A stretch of 64,000 nucleotides of DNA, taken from Pseudomonas sp. PDM04 (GTDB taxonomy: Bacteria; Pseudomonadota; Gammaproteobacteria; Pseudomonadales; Pseudomonadaceae). Each line of letters begins with the position of its first letter. Position 1 is the stretch's first letter. Location: assembly GCF_014851765.1 (NCBI RefSeq), contig NZ_JACVAI010000001.1:744001-808000 (forward strand), given 5' to 3'. A program made the position numbers and the translations under genes. Shown here in pieces: positions 37,047 to 45,837 of this stretch. Below the pieces are notes generated by a model. The model was not told the origin of the DNA. It worked only from the letters and a program-made list of their open reading frames with translations, and ran no database searches.

Positions 37047-37376
37047 TTAAACCGGCATCTGCATGATGTCTTGGTAGGCTTGAACCAGCTTGTTGCGCAC
37101 CTGGGTCAATGCCTGGAAAGACACACTGGCCTTTTGCGAGGCGACCATCACGTCCGTCAGGTCGACGCCACTCTTGCCGATCTCGAAAGCAGTGGCCAAC
37201 TGGCTCGACGCCTGCTGGGTATCGTTCACTTTATTGACGGCCTGGCCGAGCATGTCGGAAAAACTGCTGCCACTCATTTCAGGCACGGCGGCCGTCGATT
37301 TCGGCGCAGACATGGCATCCATTTGCATGGCACGCATATCCAGCATCAATCGATTAAATTCAATACCTTGGCTCAT
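37047..37376 (-). CDS. fliE: FliE, MS ring-rod junction protein
   Basis: 109 aa small helical protein ending [17 protein letters not shown], typical of FliE. It joins the FliF ring to the rod. It opens the fliEFGHIJ unit downstream of a strong sigma-54 promoter (37436-37452). Confidence 0.95.
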   Translation of the reverse strand: MSQGIEFNRLMLDMRAMQMDAMSAPKSTAAVPEMSGSSFSDMLGQAVNKVNDTQQASSQLATAFEIGKSGVDLTDVMVASQKASVSFQALTQVRNKLVQAYQDIMQMPV

Positions 37377-37435
37377 GTTCTACTCTCAATGGCGGCACGC
37401 ATTTTTTTGACACTCACTCAGCGATACGTAGGTGT

Positions 37436-37452
37436 TAGCAACAAGGGTGCCA
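37436..37452 (-). promoter_or_regulatory. Sigma-54 promoter upstream of fliE
   Basis: Minus-strand TGGCACCCTTGTTGCTA matches TGGCAC-N5-TTGC almost perfectly, with GG-N10-GC spacing. It lies 60-76 bp upstream of the fliE ATG and should drive fliEFGHIJ under FleR control. Confidence 0.88.
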
Positions 37453-37543
37453 GCTCGGTCGACATCACGCACAAAAGCCCCCCGCTCGCGAAGCTCGCCA
37501 ACGAAAACGTCGGCCCTCTGAATGCCCGGGGCGTCTTCGCGCT

Positions 37544-37563
37544 CATCGCGAGCAGGCTCCCCC
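37544..37563. repeat. Solitary REP-like half element after fleR
   Basis: ATCGCGAGCAGGCTCCCCCC matches the REP core (TCGCGAGCAGGCTC) of this group but lacks a clear facing partner. It lies in the 211-bp gap between the fleR stop and the fliE promoter; the rest of the gap shows nothing else I recognise. Confidence 0.5.
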
Positions 37564-37587
37564 CTCAGACAGAGAGACACCAGGTCA

Positions 37588-38973
37588 TCAGCTGGCGAAC
37601 AGATACGCCTCGACATCCATCCCGGCATCACGCATTTGCGCCAGCTTGTAGCGCAAGGTGCGCGGGCTGATCCCCAAACGCTCAGCCGCCTCCTTGCGGC
37701 GCCCACGCTCAGCGCGCAGCGTGTCGATGATCATCTGGAATTCACGGCGACGCAGATCGTCCTCCAGCGCCCCGGCCGGCTCGGCCTCGATCTCCACCGC
37801 ACGTACCGGCGATGGCGTCGCAGTCGGCAAGGGTGCACAGGCAACCGGCCCGGCGAGACAGAAGTCTTGCGGCTGGATCAACCCACCCTGCTGCAGGATC
37901 AATGCACGCTGGATTGCGTTATCCAGCTCGCGCACGTTACCTGGCCACGGATAGCCGATCAGGCAGGCCTGCGCCTCAGGCGACAGCCTGGCAGCAGCAT
38001 GCTTCATTTTATTGACGTGTTTGACCAGCAGGCGCTCGGCCAGCGGCAGGATATCGGCGGTCCGCTCACGCAGCGGACGCCAGGCCAGCGGAAACACCGA
38101 AAGGCGATAGTAGAGGTCTTCGCGAAACCGCCCTGCCGCCACTTCACCGGCCAGGTCGCGGTTGGTGGTCGCGACCACGCGAATGTCCAGCGTGATCGGC
38201 TTGCGCGCCCCCACCCGCTCGACTTCGCGCTCCTGCAACACACGCAGCAACTTGGCTTGCAGCCCCAGGGGCATCTCGGAAATTTCGTCGAGCAGAATGG
38301 TCCCGCCGTCGGCCTGTTCGAACTTGCCGGCCTGGGCGGCGATGGCACCGGTGAACGAGCCTTTTTCATGGCCGAACAGCGTCGCCTCCAGCATGTTGTC
38401 GGGAATGGCGGCGCAGTTGATGGCGATGAAAGGTTGGCTGGCGCGATGCGAATGCTGATGAATGTAGCGCGCCAGGACTTCCTTGCCGGTCCCGGACTCG
38501 CCGGAAATCAACACCGTGGAGTCACTACGGGCCACTCGCCCGGCCAGCTCGAGCAATTGCGCGCTGGCCGGCTCAACCGCCACAGGCCCTTCGCTGTCGG
38601 CCGCGCCAAGACTGCCCAACGCGTGGCGAGCCACCAGGTCCAGCAGCGCCCGGGGCTCGAACGGCTTGACCAGGTAGTCCACCGCGCCCTGGCGCATGGC
38701 ATCGACGGCACGCTCCACGGCGCCGTGAGCCGTCATCAGCAACACCGGCAACTGCGGCTGACGCGCCCGCAACAAACCGAGCAACTGATGTCCGTCCATG
38801 CCCGGCATATTGACGTCGCTGAGCACCAGGCTGAACGCTTCGCACCCCACCGCCTCCAATGCGTCCTCCGCCGAACCGACAGCCTTGTAGTCATGCCCCG
38901 CGAGCAGCAGCGTATCCGCCAGTGCCTCGCGCAGCGCGCGGTCATCCTCGACCAGTAATACCTTGATTGCCAT
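37588..38973 (-). CDS. fleR: FleR, sigma-54 response regulator for flagellar genes
   Basis: 461 aa. The receiver has its phospho-acceptor at Asp53 (LSDVNMPGMDG). The AAA+ domain has Walker A GESGTGKE and the sigma-54 contact loop in the variant form GSFTGA, and a Fis-type HTH lies at the C-terminus (RRKEAAERLGISPRTLRYKLAQMR). The ATG at 38971-38973 is chosen (GGAG 8 bp upstream); a GTG three codons earlier is possible. It activates the basal body/hook genes, including fliE. Confidence 0.95.
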   Translation of the reverse strand: MAIKVLLVEDDRALREALADTLLLAGHDYKAVGSAEDALEAVGCEAFSLVLSDVNMPGMDGHQLLGLLRARQPQLPVLLMTAHGAVERAVDAMRQGAVDYLVKPFEPRALLDLVARHALGSLGAADSEGPVAVEPASAQLLELAGRVARSDSTVLISGESGTGKEVLARYIHQHSHRASQPFIAINCAAIPDNMLEATLFGHEKGSFTGAIAAQAGKFEQADGGTILLDEISEMPLGLQAKLLRVLQEREVERVGARKPITLDIRVVATTNRDLAGEVAAGRFREDLYYRLSVFPLAWRPLRERTADILPLAERLLVKHVNKMKHAAARLSPEAQACLIGYPWPGNVRELDNAIQRALILQQGGLIQPQDFCLAGPVACAPLPTATPSPVRAVEIEAEPAGALEDDLRRREFQMIIDTLRAERGRRKEAAERLGISPRTLRYKLAQMRDAGMDVEAYLFAS

Positions 38974-38978
38974 GTCCT

Positions 38979-40202
38979 TCACTCCGCTCCGAGAGCGCTG
39001 AGCCTTTCACCGGGAAACAGGGGCAGAATCACCTGCGCACACGTGCCGCGACCGGGTCGCGAGCGCAAACGCAACTCTCCCTGATGAGCCCGTGCCACCG
39101 CCTTGACCACGGTCAGGCCGAGGCCGGTTCCGGTGGCCTTGGTGGTAAAAAAAGGTTCGCCAAGACGTGCCAGCACCTGGGTGTCGATACCGCTGCCGCT
39201 GTCGCTGACCGACACCCGCAGGTGCTTGTCACGGGTGTAGAGATGGACTTTCAGGCGAACGTCACCCGCACTGGCCTGGATGGCGTTCTCGATCAGGTTC
39301 AGGATCGCCCCGACCAGGGTGTCGCGATTGCACAGCAACTCCCCCGCATGGCTGTCGCACTGCCAACGAATCGGCAACCCCTGGACGTGGGTCGAGGCCG
39401 CCGACTGCAGGGACTGCATCAGCCCCTTCGGCGTGACACGATCGATCAGCGGCAATTCGCCGCGCGCGAACACGAGCATGTCGCGCACTTGATGTTCGAG
39501 CTCATGCAAACGCTCTTTCAGGCGTCCGGCAAAACGCTGTTGCGTGTCGACCGGCAACGCCTGCTCGGTCAAATGACTGGCATAGAGCAACGCAGCGGAC
39601 AACGGCGTGCGGATCTGGTGGGCGAGCGAGGCAACCATGCGGCCGAGTGACGACAGGCGTTCGTGACGGGCCAGTTGATCTTGCAGATGGCGGGTTTCGG
39701 TCAGGTCGTTGAGCAACACCAGTTGACCGGGTTCGGCATCCAGCGAGCGGGTGGCAATCGACAGGCGTCGACCGTCCTTGAGGGACACTTCATGGCCGTC
39801 GTCTTCACGCGGCGCGAAGCAGCGGGCAATGACGTGACGCCACAGCTCGCCTTCGAGGGGCAGGCCAAGCAACTCACACGCTGCGGGATTGGCTTCGCGC
39901 ACGATGCCGTGAGCGTCGATGACGATCACGCCACCAGGCAACAGGTCGAGGAGGTTTTGCAGGCGGTTGGCCAGACGCTCCTTTTCCGCCAGTTCCTGCA
40001 TGCGCTGGGCACTGACCACCGCCAACTCGCCCTTGAGTTCGGTGACCCGGGCCTCCAGCAGGCTGTAGGAATCCGTCAACTGGCTGGACATCTGGCTGAA
40101 CAGCGCGAATGCCTGCTCAAGGCCTTGCCGACTGGCCTGCTCTGCGGACGACGGGTGCCCCGAAGCGTCAGGGACAGGAGACATCTGGGCGGCTTGGGGC
40201 AT
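38979..40202 (-). CDS. fleS: FleS, sensor histidine kinase for FleR
   Basis: 407 aa. It has an N-terminal coiled coil and a PAS domain (GVIVIDAHGIVREANPAACELLG), then HisKA with the phosphorylated His in SLAHQIRTPLSAALLYA. The HATPase_c shows the N-box (LNLIENAIQAS) and SDSGSGID. No transmembrane segment is seen, so it is cytosolic, as known for FleS. It is downstream of a sigma-54 promoter and ends 5 bp before the fleR ATG. Confidence 0.95.
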   Translation of the reverse strand: MPQAAQMSPVPDASGHPSSAEQASRQGLEQAFALFSQMSSQLTDSYSLLEARVTELKGELAVVSAQRMQELAEKERLANRLQNLLDLLPGGVIVIDAHGIVREANPAACELLGLPLEGELWRHVIARCFAPREDDGHEVSLKDGRRLSIATRSLDAEPGQLVLLNDLTETRHLQDQLARHERLSSLGRMVASLAHQIRTPLSAALLYASHLTEQALPVDTQQRFAGRLKERLHELEHQVRDMLVFARGELPLIDRVTPKGLMQSLQSAASTHVQGLPIRWQCDSHAGELLCNRDTLVGAILNLIENAIQASAGDVRLKVHLYTRDKHLRVSVSDSGSGIDTQVLARLGEPFFTTKATGTGLGLTVVKAVARAHQGELRLRSRPGRGTCAQVILPLFPGERLSALGAE

Positions 40203-40254
40203 CGTGCTCTCTCGCTTGGCTGACCGTCAGTGAAACGGAACGTTGCGAGGGACT

Positions 40255-40272
40255 TAGCAATACCCGTGCCTA
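40255..40272 (-). promoter_or_regulatory. Sigma-54 promoter upstream of fleSR
   Basis: Minus-strand AGGCACGGGTATTGCTA has exact GG-N10-GC spacing, GGCACG at -24 and TTGC at -12. It lies about 55-70 bp upstream of fleS and is expected to be FleQ-activated. Confidence 0.85.
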
Positions 40273-40300
40273 AAAAAAACCGCCTACAAATGAAGGACTT

Positions 40301-40329
40301 GAAAAACAGGCGTCAATCATCCGCCTGTT
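40301..40329 (-). terminator. Intrinsic terminator overlapping the fleQ stop codon
   Basis: On the minus strand AACAGGCG (40322-40329) and CGCCTGTT (40305-40312) form a perfect 8-bp stem around a 9-nt loop and are followed by TTTTC. The TGA of fleQ (40313-40315) lies in the loop, so the last codons of fleQ double as terminator stem. Confidence 0.75.
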
Positions 40330-41788
40330 CATCACCGTCACGACGGCTCATGCCGTACTTGCGCATCTTCTCCACCAGGGTGGTGCGACGGATCCGCAGA
40401 CGTTCGGCGGCACGCGCCACGATGCCATTGGCGTCGTCAAGCGCCTGCTGGATCAGCCCTTGTTCGAGACCGCCCAGGTAGTCCTTCAGGTCCAGGCCTT
40501 CCGGCGGCAGCATGGCACTGGTGGTGAAATCCGGCGTGTGACCGTTGATGGCCACGCGCTCTTCCAGATCGCTGCGCAGGCTGTCGACCAGTTGCTCGTC
40601 TTCATCGTCGACGTAGCGGAATTTCTTCGGCAACTCGACCACACCGATCACCCCGTACGGATGCATGATCGCCATGCGTTCCACCAGGTTGGCGAGCTCG
40701 CGGACGTTGCCCGGCCAGCCGTGACGGCACAGCGACATGATCGCCGCCGAGTTGAAACGGATCGAGCCGCGCTTTTCGTGCTCCATGCGCGAGATCAGCT
40801 CGTTCATCAGCAACGGGATGTCTTCGACACGCTCACGCAGCGGCGCCATTTCGATCGGGAATACGTTCAGGCGGTAGTACAGGTCTTCGCGGAAGGTGCC
40901 GATCTCGATCATGCTTTCGAGATTCTTGTGGGTCGCCGCGATGATGCGCACATCGACGCTCTGGGTCTTGTTGCTGCCCACGCGCTCGAAGGTACGCTCC
41001 TGCAACACGCGCAACAACTTGACCTGCATCGGCAGCGGCATGTCGCCGATTTCATCGAGGAACAGCGTGCCGCCATTGGCCAGCTCGAAACGCCCGGCAC
41101 GGCTGGTGATTGCCCCGGTGAAGGCGCCTTTCTCATGACCGAAAAGCTCGCTTTCCAGCAACTCGGCCGGGATCGCCCCGCAGTTGACCGGAACGAAGGG
41201 GGCGTCACGACGCTTGGAATGGTAATGCAGGTTGCGCGCAACCACTTCCTTGCCGGTCCCGGACTCGCCCAGGATCAGCACGCTGGCGTCGGTATCGGCG
41301 ACTTGCTGCATCATCTGGCGGACGTGTTGAATCGCCCGGCTGGTGCCGACGAGGCTGCGGAAAAGATTGGGTTCACGGTGACGACCGCGCTCGCGCGCCT
41401 GGTCATACATCTCGCGATAGACCTGGGCACGGTGCAGGGAATCAAGCAATTTGCTGTAGCTGGGCGGCATTTCGAGGGTCGAAAGCACGCGGCGACGCTG
41501 GTCTTCCGGCAGGTCGATGGAAGAATTATCGCCCATCAGCAAAATCGGAAGGAACTCATCCCAGGTCGAGAGTGTCTTTAACAAGCCCGGAAGTGCACCA
41601 GGAGCATTGACCGTCCCGATGAGGACACAGATCACTTCACGACTTGATGACAAAGAGCCGACAGCCTGCTGCCAGTCATGGCTACCGCAGGGTAAATTTT
41701 CTTCGCCGAGAAAATTCAAAATCACCGCCAGGTCGCGGCGGCGGACGCTATCGTCATCGATCAGCAGAATTTTGGTTTCACGCCACAT
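40313..41788 (-). CDS. fleQ: FleQ, master flagellar regulator (sigma-54 enhancer-binding protein)
   Basis: 491 aa. The N-terminal FleQ-type receiver lacks the phospho-acceptor Asp at the end of strand 3 (VICVLIGTV). The AAA+ domain has Walker A GESGTGKE at residues 174-181 and GAFTGA at 221-226. The Fis-type HTH at the C-terminus reads [22 protein letters not shown]. In P. aeruginosa it binds c-di-GMP and FleN and switches between flagellar and matrix genes. It is the only gene between the fliT stop and fleSR, with its own 171-bp upstream region. Confidence 0.96.
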   Translation of the reverse strand: MWRETKILLIDDDSVRRRDLAVILNFLGEENLPCGSHDWQQAVGSLSSSREVICVLIGTVNAPGALPGLLKTLSTWDEFLPILLMGDNSSIDLPEDQRRRVLSTLEMPPSYSKLLDSLHRAQVYREMYDQARERGRHREPNLFRSLVGTSRAIQHVRQMMQQVADTDASVLILGESGTGKEVVARNLHYHSKRRDAPFVPVNCGAIPAELLESELFGHEKGAFTGAITSRAGRFELANGGTLFLDEIGDMPLPMQVKLLRVLQERTFERVGSNKTQSVDVRIIAATHKNLESMIEIGTFREDLYYRLNVFPIEMAPLRERVEDIPLLMNELISRMEHEKRGSIRFNSAAIMSLCRHGWPGNVRELANLVERMAIMHPYGVIGVVELPKKFRYVDDEDEQLVDSLRSDLEERVAINGHTPDFTTSAMLPPEGLDLKDYLGGLEQGLIQQALDDANGIVARAAERLRIRRTTLVEKMRKYGMSRRDGDEQADD

Positions 41789-41959
41789 GCAATAGCAACT
41801 TCCCTAGTCAACTCAATGCCCAAGAATTCGGGGCAAGCTAGACGCTTGCAGACATCTTATGCCTGTAGACGCCTGAAATCTGCAACCAGCCACTAGTTAA
41901 GTCAAAAAACCGTGCACAGTCAAATTTATGGCGCACTCGCTTGGATTAACTGAGCTCAA
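41789..41959 (-). promoter_or_regulatory. fleQ upstream region
   Basis: AT-richer gap between the fliT stop and the fleQ start. On the minus strand TTGACT at about 41917-41922 could serve as a -35 element with a poor -10 17 bp on; no sigma-54 or sigma-28 pattern is seen. fleQ is transcribed by the housekeeping sigma factor in P. aeruginosa, which would fit, but the match is too weak to place the promoter. Confidence 0.35.
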
Positions 41960-42256
41960 TTAACCAAACAGATGGTATACCTTTGCCGCGCTCTGCGCTT
42001 GGTGGATCTGCGACATCTCTTCGACGATCGCCTGCCTCTCCCCGGTAGCCGCCTCGAGAAGCTGCTTGTAGACCCCCAGCAACTCCTCAAGGTTATCGCG
42101 CAACACCGCTTCGTCCACCGAAGCCTCACTCAAGACGTCTTCCATGCAGGAACGGCAAGCCAGGTCCAACTCACCGATGGCTTCCCAGTTTCGCTGGGCC
42201 AGTGCATCCACCAGGCCTTCGCGGGTTTGTTCGATTCGCTGCAATACAAGACTCAT
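41960..42256 (-). CDS. fliT: FliT, flagellar chaperone
   Basis: 98 aa small helical protein starting MSLVLQRIEQTREGL; it follows fliS by 11 bp. FliT-type chaperones hold FliD in the cytoplasm before export. Conservation is low in the family, and the call rests on size, helical content and position after fliS. A longer in-frame extension into fliS is spurious. Confidence 0.82.
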   Translation of the reverse strand: MSLVLQRIEQTREGLVDALAQRNWEAIGELDLACRSCMEDVLSEASVDEAVLRDNLEELLGVYKQLLEAATGERQAIVEEMSQIHQAQSAAKVYHLFG

Positions 42257-42267
42257 GGGTGATCTCC

Positions 42268-42663
42268 TTAAAACTGCGGAGCCGGCGTTCCGATGGCATC
42301 CCAACCGTCCTTGACCGTGCGCAGCAGGTCAGCGACTTCGTCGAGAATCTTCGGGTCGGCCTTGGCGTTGGCCTCGGTCAGGCGCTTCATCATGTATTCG
42401 TACAGACCGGCCAGCTCGCCAACCGATTCCGATTGATTGTCCAGGTCCAGACCTTCGAGCAAACCACCGATGATGCCGATGGCCTTGCCGATCAGGATAC
42501 CTCTGGCCGGAATATCCTTGCGCTCCATCGCACCTTTGGCCTGCGCGATACGATCCAGGCCGCCTTCCATCAGCATCTGCACCAGACGATGAGGACTGGC
42601 CTCGGAAGTTTGCGCCTGGGCGCCAATCTTCTGGTATTGGCGAAGGGCTAACATTGGATTCAT
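42268..42663 (-). CDS. fliS: FliS, flagellin export chaperone
   Basis: 131 aa. The FliS motif run YQKIGAQAQTSEASPHRLVQMLMEGGLDRI and the LYEYMMKRLTEANAK segment are evident. It caps the C-terminal disorder of flagellin and prevents polymerisation before export. It has its own sigma-28 promoter (42704-42730) after the fliD terminator, so it is transcribed with fliT. Confidence 0.95.
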   Translation of the reverse strand: MNPMLALRQYQKIGAQAQTSEASPHRLVQMLMEGGLDRIAQAKGAMERKDIPARGILIGKAIGIIGGLLEGLDLDNQSESVGELAGLYEYMMKRLTEANAKADPKILDEVADLLRTVKDGWDAIGTPAPQF

Positions 42664-42703
42664 GTTCTACCTCATCAAAAAGCTTTTGGTTCGTATAACC
42701 AGT

Positions 42704-42730
42704 GTATCGACGATGCGTCAAAAAACTTTA
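42704..42730 (-). promoter_or_regulatory. Sigma-28 (FliA) promoter upstream of fliS
   Basis: On the minus strand TAAA (42727-42730) is followed by exactly 15 bases and GTCGATAC (42704-42711), close to the consensus TAAA-N15-GCCGATAA. It lies about 40 bp upstream of the fliS ATG. Confidence 0.78.
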
Positions 42731-42742
42731 GCCGCCAAACAC

Positions 42743-42779
42743 AAAAGCCCGGAGCGCTTGAAAACGCTGCCGGGCTTTT
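42743..42779. terminator. Intrinsic terminator after fliD
   Basis: AAAAGCCCGG and CCGGGCTTTT (with inner AGCG/CGCT and one bulged G) form a 10+4 bp stem around an 8-nt loop, with A and T tracts on both sides, so it can work in either direction. It lies 16 bp beyond the fliD stop. Confidence 0.88.
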
Positions 42780-42794
42780 GGCGTTATGGGGCTA

Positions 42795-44222
42795 TCAGCT
42801 GCTCTTCTGCTGGGCGGTCAGCGCCTCGAACATCGAAGTGATGTTGCTCGCCGTCGCCTTCAGCTTGCCGACCAGGGTATCCATGTCGTTGTACTTTTTG
42901 GTCAGTACAGCGGTCAGGGATTCAATCCGACGATCCAGCGCGAGCTGATCGTTGGCCAGTTTGGTCTTGGTCTTGTTCAGCTCGGTGGTACGCGTCTCGA
43001 GAATACCGCCCGTCACCGTGTAGGACGAGATGGCCTTGTCCATGCGGGACAGCAGGCCATTGTCACCGGAGAACAGCGTCTGCACTTCACCGCCAAGTTT
43101 TTTGTCATTCATGGCCGTACCGAACTTGACGGAGTCGAAGTTCAGCTCACCGGTTTTCTGATCGGTGGTTATCCCCAACTGCGAAAGCACGGTGAGCTTG
43201 TCGCCACTCCCGGTCTCGGTCAGCGGGCCACGCATCGCTGCAAGGATTGCACGCGGCATGGCGTCACCGGTCAGAGCTGCCGGAATGGTCGGCTTGCCGT
43301 CGTCATCAAGCGAAGGCTTGGTCAGCGTACCAATCGCCTTGACCACGGCGTTGTAGGAATCGACGAATTTCTGAATCGAAGCCTTCAGGCCATCAGTGTT
43401 CGTCGTTACCAGAACTTGCGAGCTGCCGGTGGATTGCAGCGTCATCGACAAACCGGACACCGTACCGTCCAGCTTGTTGGTGGGACTGCTGATCGACAGA
43501 CCATCCAGCGTGAACTTGGCGTCGACCGCCAGCGCACCCACCGACCCTGCCGAGGCTTTCGTCGAGGTGGCCGGAATCACTTTCGTACCATCAACGTCGA
43601 GGCCGACACCGCTCAGGGAGATATCGGTGCCCTCGCCGGTGTTCGACGAACTCACCACCAAACGGGAGCCGAAGTTATCGGTCACCACGTTGGCGCTGAA
43701 GCCACTGAACTGATACTTGTCGTTCAGCGCTTTGGCAACGGACTCAAGGGTAGAGCCCGCAGGAACATCGAGGTTGTAGACCTTGGGGGTTCCGCCTTTC
43801 ACGCCCTGAGAGATGGTCAGCGTGCCGGAAGCACCACCATTGACGACAGCCTTGGAACCGCCATCGAACGCCGCCGTGGCGATCTTCGAACCGGTTGCCA
43901 GTTGCGTCACATTGATCTTGTAGATACCCGCGACCGCCGAGTTGTTGGCCGTAGCGGTGAGTACCTTGGTATCGGACGAAGAGGCTGCAAAACCGGTGAA
44001 TTGAGGTTCGGTGGTGTTACCGAGGGTCTTCATGGACGCCTGGAACGTGGCGAGCAGAGACTTCAAGGTGCCAATACCGGAGATCGACGCGGTGTTGGCG
44101 GTAGTGCCACGGTCGATCTGACCCTGTTTGGCCGCTTTGTCAGCGTTGACCAGCGCCTTGACGATGGCGCCGGTGTCGAGGCCAGAGCCTAAGCCCGTGC
44201 CTGGTAGAATTGGACTTGCCAT
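42795..44222 (-). CDS. fliD: FliD, flagellar filament cap protein
   Basis: 475 aa. N- and C-terminal coiled-coil polymerisation domains flank central beta domains rich in Thr, Ser, Gly and Asn. The N-terminus (MASPILPGTGLGSGLDTGAIV) is family-typical; the C-terminus shows ESLTAVLTKKYNDMDTLVGKL. It caps the filament and promotes flagellin insertion. It lies between flaG and fliS. Confidence 0.95.
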   Translation of the reverse strand: MASPILPGTGLGSGLDTGAIVKALVNADKAAKQGQIDRGTTANTASISGIGTLKSLLATFQASMKTLGNTTEPQFTGFAASSSDTKVLTATANNSAVAGIYKINVTQLATGSKIATAAFDGGSKAVVNGGASGTLTISQGVKGGTPKVYNLDVPAGSTLESVAKALNDKYQFSGFSANVVTDNFGSRLVVSSSNTGEGTDISLSGVGLDVDGTKVIPATSTKASAGSVGALAVDAKFTLDGLSISSPTNKLDGTVSGLSMTLQSTGSSQVLVTTNTDGLKASIQKFVDSYNAVVKAIGTLTKPSLDDDGKPTIPAALTGDAMPRAILAAMRGPLTETGSGDKLTVLSQLGITTDQKTGELNFDSVKFGTAMNDKKLGGEVQTLFSGDNGLLSRMDKAISSYTVTGGILETRTTELNKTKTKLANDQLALDRRIESLTAVLTKKYNDMDTLVGKLKATASNITSMFEALTAQQKSS

Positions 44223-44304
44223 GTAGATCTCCCTTCAGTGTCTCGCCGGTCTTTTGACCACTACAACGCCCAAAAGAACATAGCAACAAATTTCATGCCA
44301 GCTG

Positions 44305-44670
44305 TCAGACTTTCGCGCTGAACAGCAGACTGCTTGCGTCATTCAAGCTATTGGCCAGTTTCAGGACTTCTTCGTTGGGGATCTGGCGGATCACCTCACC
44401 GGAGTCACTGGCAATGACTTTGACGACCACTTTGCCTGAAGGCTCATCGATAGAGAACTCCAGGTTACGCTTGACCGACTGAACGAACTTTTCAATTTCC
44501 TGGACCGCCGTTTTCAGCTTGTCCTGTTCGCTTACAGCATTCTTGGGCTCATCCCTGACCCATGCCACTGGCGCAGCATCGACTTGAGGCTTTTCAGCGG
44601 CCGCGTCAGCAATAGGCGTCGCCGGCTTGGCCGCAGGATAAGACAAATTCAGCTTGACGCTCATATCCAT
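44305..44670 (-). CDS. flaG: FlaG, flagellar filament length-associated protein
   Basis: 121 aa FlaG domain protein. The conserved C-terminal part (VKRNLEFSIDEPSGKVVVKVIASDSGEVIRQIPNEEVL) is clear. Three in-frame ATGs are crowded at the start; I use the one at 44668-44670 because GAGG lies 8 bp upstream. It lies between the fliC terminator and fliD and may affect filament length. Confidence 0.92.
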   Translation of the reverse strand: MDMSVKLNLSYPAAKPATPIADAAAEKPQVDAAPVAWVRDEPKNAVSEQDKLKTAVQEIEKFVQSVKRNLEFSIDEPSGKVVVKVIASDSGEVIRQIPNEEVLKLANSLNDASSLLFSAKV

Positions 44671-44691
44671 GTCCATCACCTCACTTGATCG

Positions 44692-44721
44692 AAAAAGCGA
44701 GAGAGTGCGACAAGCGCACTC
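44692..44721 (-). terminator. Intrinsic terminator after fliC
   Basis: On the minus strand GAGTGCG-CTTGT-CGCACTC is followed after five bases by TTTTT. It is placed between the fliC stop and the flaG ribosome binding site, so it should limit read-through from the strong fliC promoter. Confidence 0.8.
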
Positions 44722-44743
44722 CCCCGCCAAAACTCATCAGCTA

Positions 44744-45595
44744 TTACTGAAGCAGTTTCAGTACAGCGGATGGCAGTTGGTTGGCTTGAGCCAGAACTGC
44801 GGTGGAAGCCTGTTGCAGAGTTTGTTGCTTGGTCAGCTGTGCAGTTTCAGCAGCGAAGTCGGTATCTTGTACGCGACCCAGTGCAGCACTGGCGTTTTCG
44901 TTGATGTTCTGCAGGTTGGAGATGGTGCTGGTCAGACGGTTTTGTGCAGCACCGAGGTCGGCACGGCTGGAGTTGATGGTCTGCAGAGCCTTGTCGATTG
45001 CGCCGATGGCCTTGGAGAACGAAGCTTCGGCAGTCGTCGAGTTGTTACCAGTGATCTGCAGGGTAGCCGAGTCAACAGACAGGGTAGCAGCGTCGAAGCC
45101 GCTTGGCAGGCTCAGGGTGATCTGGTTGGACGAACCGGTGTTGGAACCGACCTGGAAGGTCATGGTGCCAGCTTTACCGTCCAGCAGGTTTTTGCCGTTC
45201 AGGTTGGTGGAGTTGGCGATACGAGTCAGCTCGTCCGACATTGCCGCGAATTCTTTGTTCAGGGCAACACGGTCATCAGTACCGTTCGAGTCGTTTCGAG
45301 CTTGAACAGCCAGTTCACGCATACGCTGCAGAATGTTGGTCGATTCCTGCATCGCGCCTTCAGCGGTCTGAGCGATCGAGATACCGTCGTTGGCGTTTTT
45401 GATTGCCATGGTCTGACCACGGATCTGCGAAGTCATACGAGTAGCGATTTGCAGGCCGGCGGCGTCGTCTTTGGCGCTGTTGATTTTCAGGCCGGAAGAC
45501 AGGCGAGTCATCGAAGTCGACAGAGCGTCGGAAGCACGGTTCAGGTTTTTCTGAACGTTCAACGACGTGACGTTGGTGTTTACTGTTAAAGCCAT
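44744..45595 (-). CDS. fliC: FliC, flagellin
   Basis: 283 aa, a short flagellin. Conserved D0/D1 ends (ALTVNTNVTSLNVQKNLNRAS and the C-terminal VLAQANQLPSAVLKLLQ) surround a small variable centre (about residues 140-200) rich in Ser, Thr and Asn. That centre is the likely site of O-glycosylation by the glycan genes upstream. It is preceded by GAGGAA 8 bp upstream and a sigma-28 promoter at 45676-45702, and ends at its own terminator. Confidence 0.97.
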   Translation of the reverse strand: MALTVNTNVTSLNVQKNLNRASDALSTSMTRLSSGLKINSAKDDAAGLQIATRMTSQIRGQTMAIKNANDGISIAQTAEGAMQESTNILQRMRELAVQARNDSNGTDDRVALNKEFAAMSDELTRIANSTNLNGKNLLDGKAGTMTFQVGSNTGSSNQITLSLPSGFDAATLSVDSATLQITGNNSTTAEASFSKAIGAIDKALQTINSSRADLGAAQNRLTSTISNLQNINENASAALGRVQDTDFAAETAQLTKQQTLQQASTAVLAQANQLPSAVLKLLQ

Positions 45596-45675
45596 GACGA
45601 ATTCCTCGTTGGTTGGGTACTGCGGCTTCCGGCCCTGGCAACCGCCGGGTATGGCCTAGAGAACCTTCGTAATAG

Positions 45676-45702
45676 TTATCGTCGGGATCGCAACTTGCTT
45701 TA
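45676..45702 (-). promoter_or_regulatory. Sigma-28 (FliA) promoter of fliC
   Basis: On the minus strand TAAA (45699-45702), exactly 15 bases, then GACGATAA (45676-45683): seven of eight positions match the -10 consensus GCCGATAA. It lies 80 bp upstream of the fliC ATG, leaving a leader of about 75 nt. The rest of the 242-bp gap shows nothing I recognise. Confidence 0.92.
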
Positions 45703-45837
45703 GGGGATTTTCAAAAATATTTGCCATCAGGGTGCCACCCCCCACAAATCAAAGGCTTGGCGGCATTCAGGCAGCGAAAAAATGGCGCCAGGGAAATGTC
45801 CGCGCGGGTTGACGGCACGGACCGACACGAAAATTGC

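Noticed and set aside
44223..44304. Sigma-54-like TGGCAT ... TTGC sequence upstream of fliD
   Set aside because: The GG-to-GC distance is 13, not 10 bases, so it does not meet the strict spacing; fliD may be read from upstream or from another promoter.
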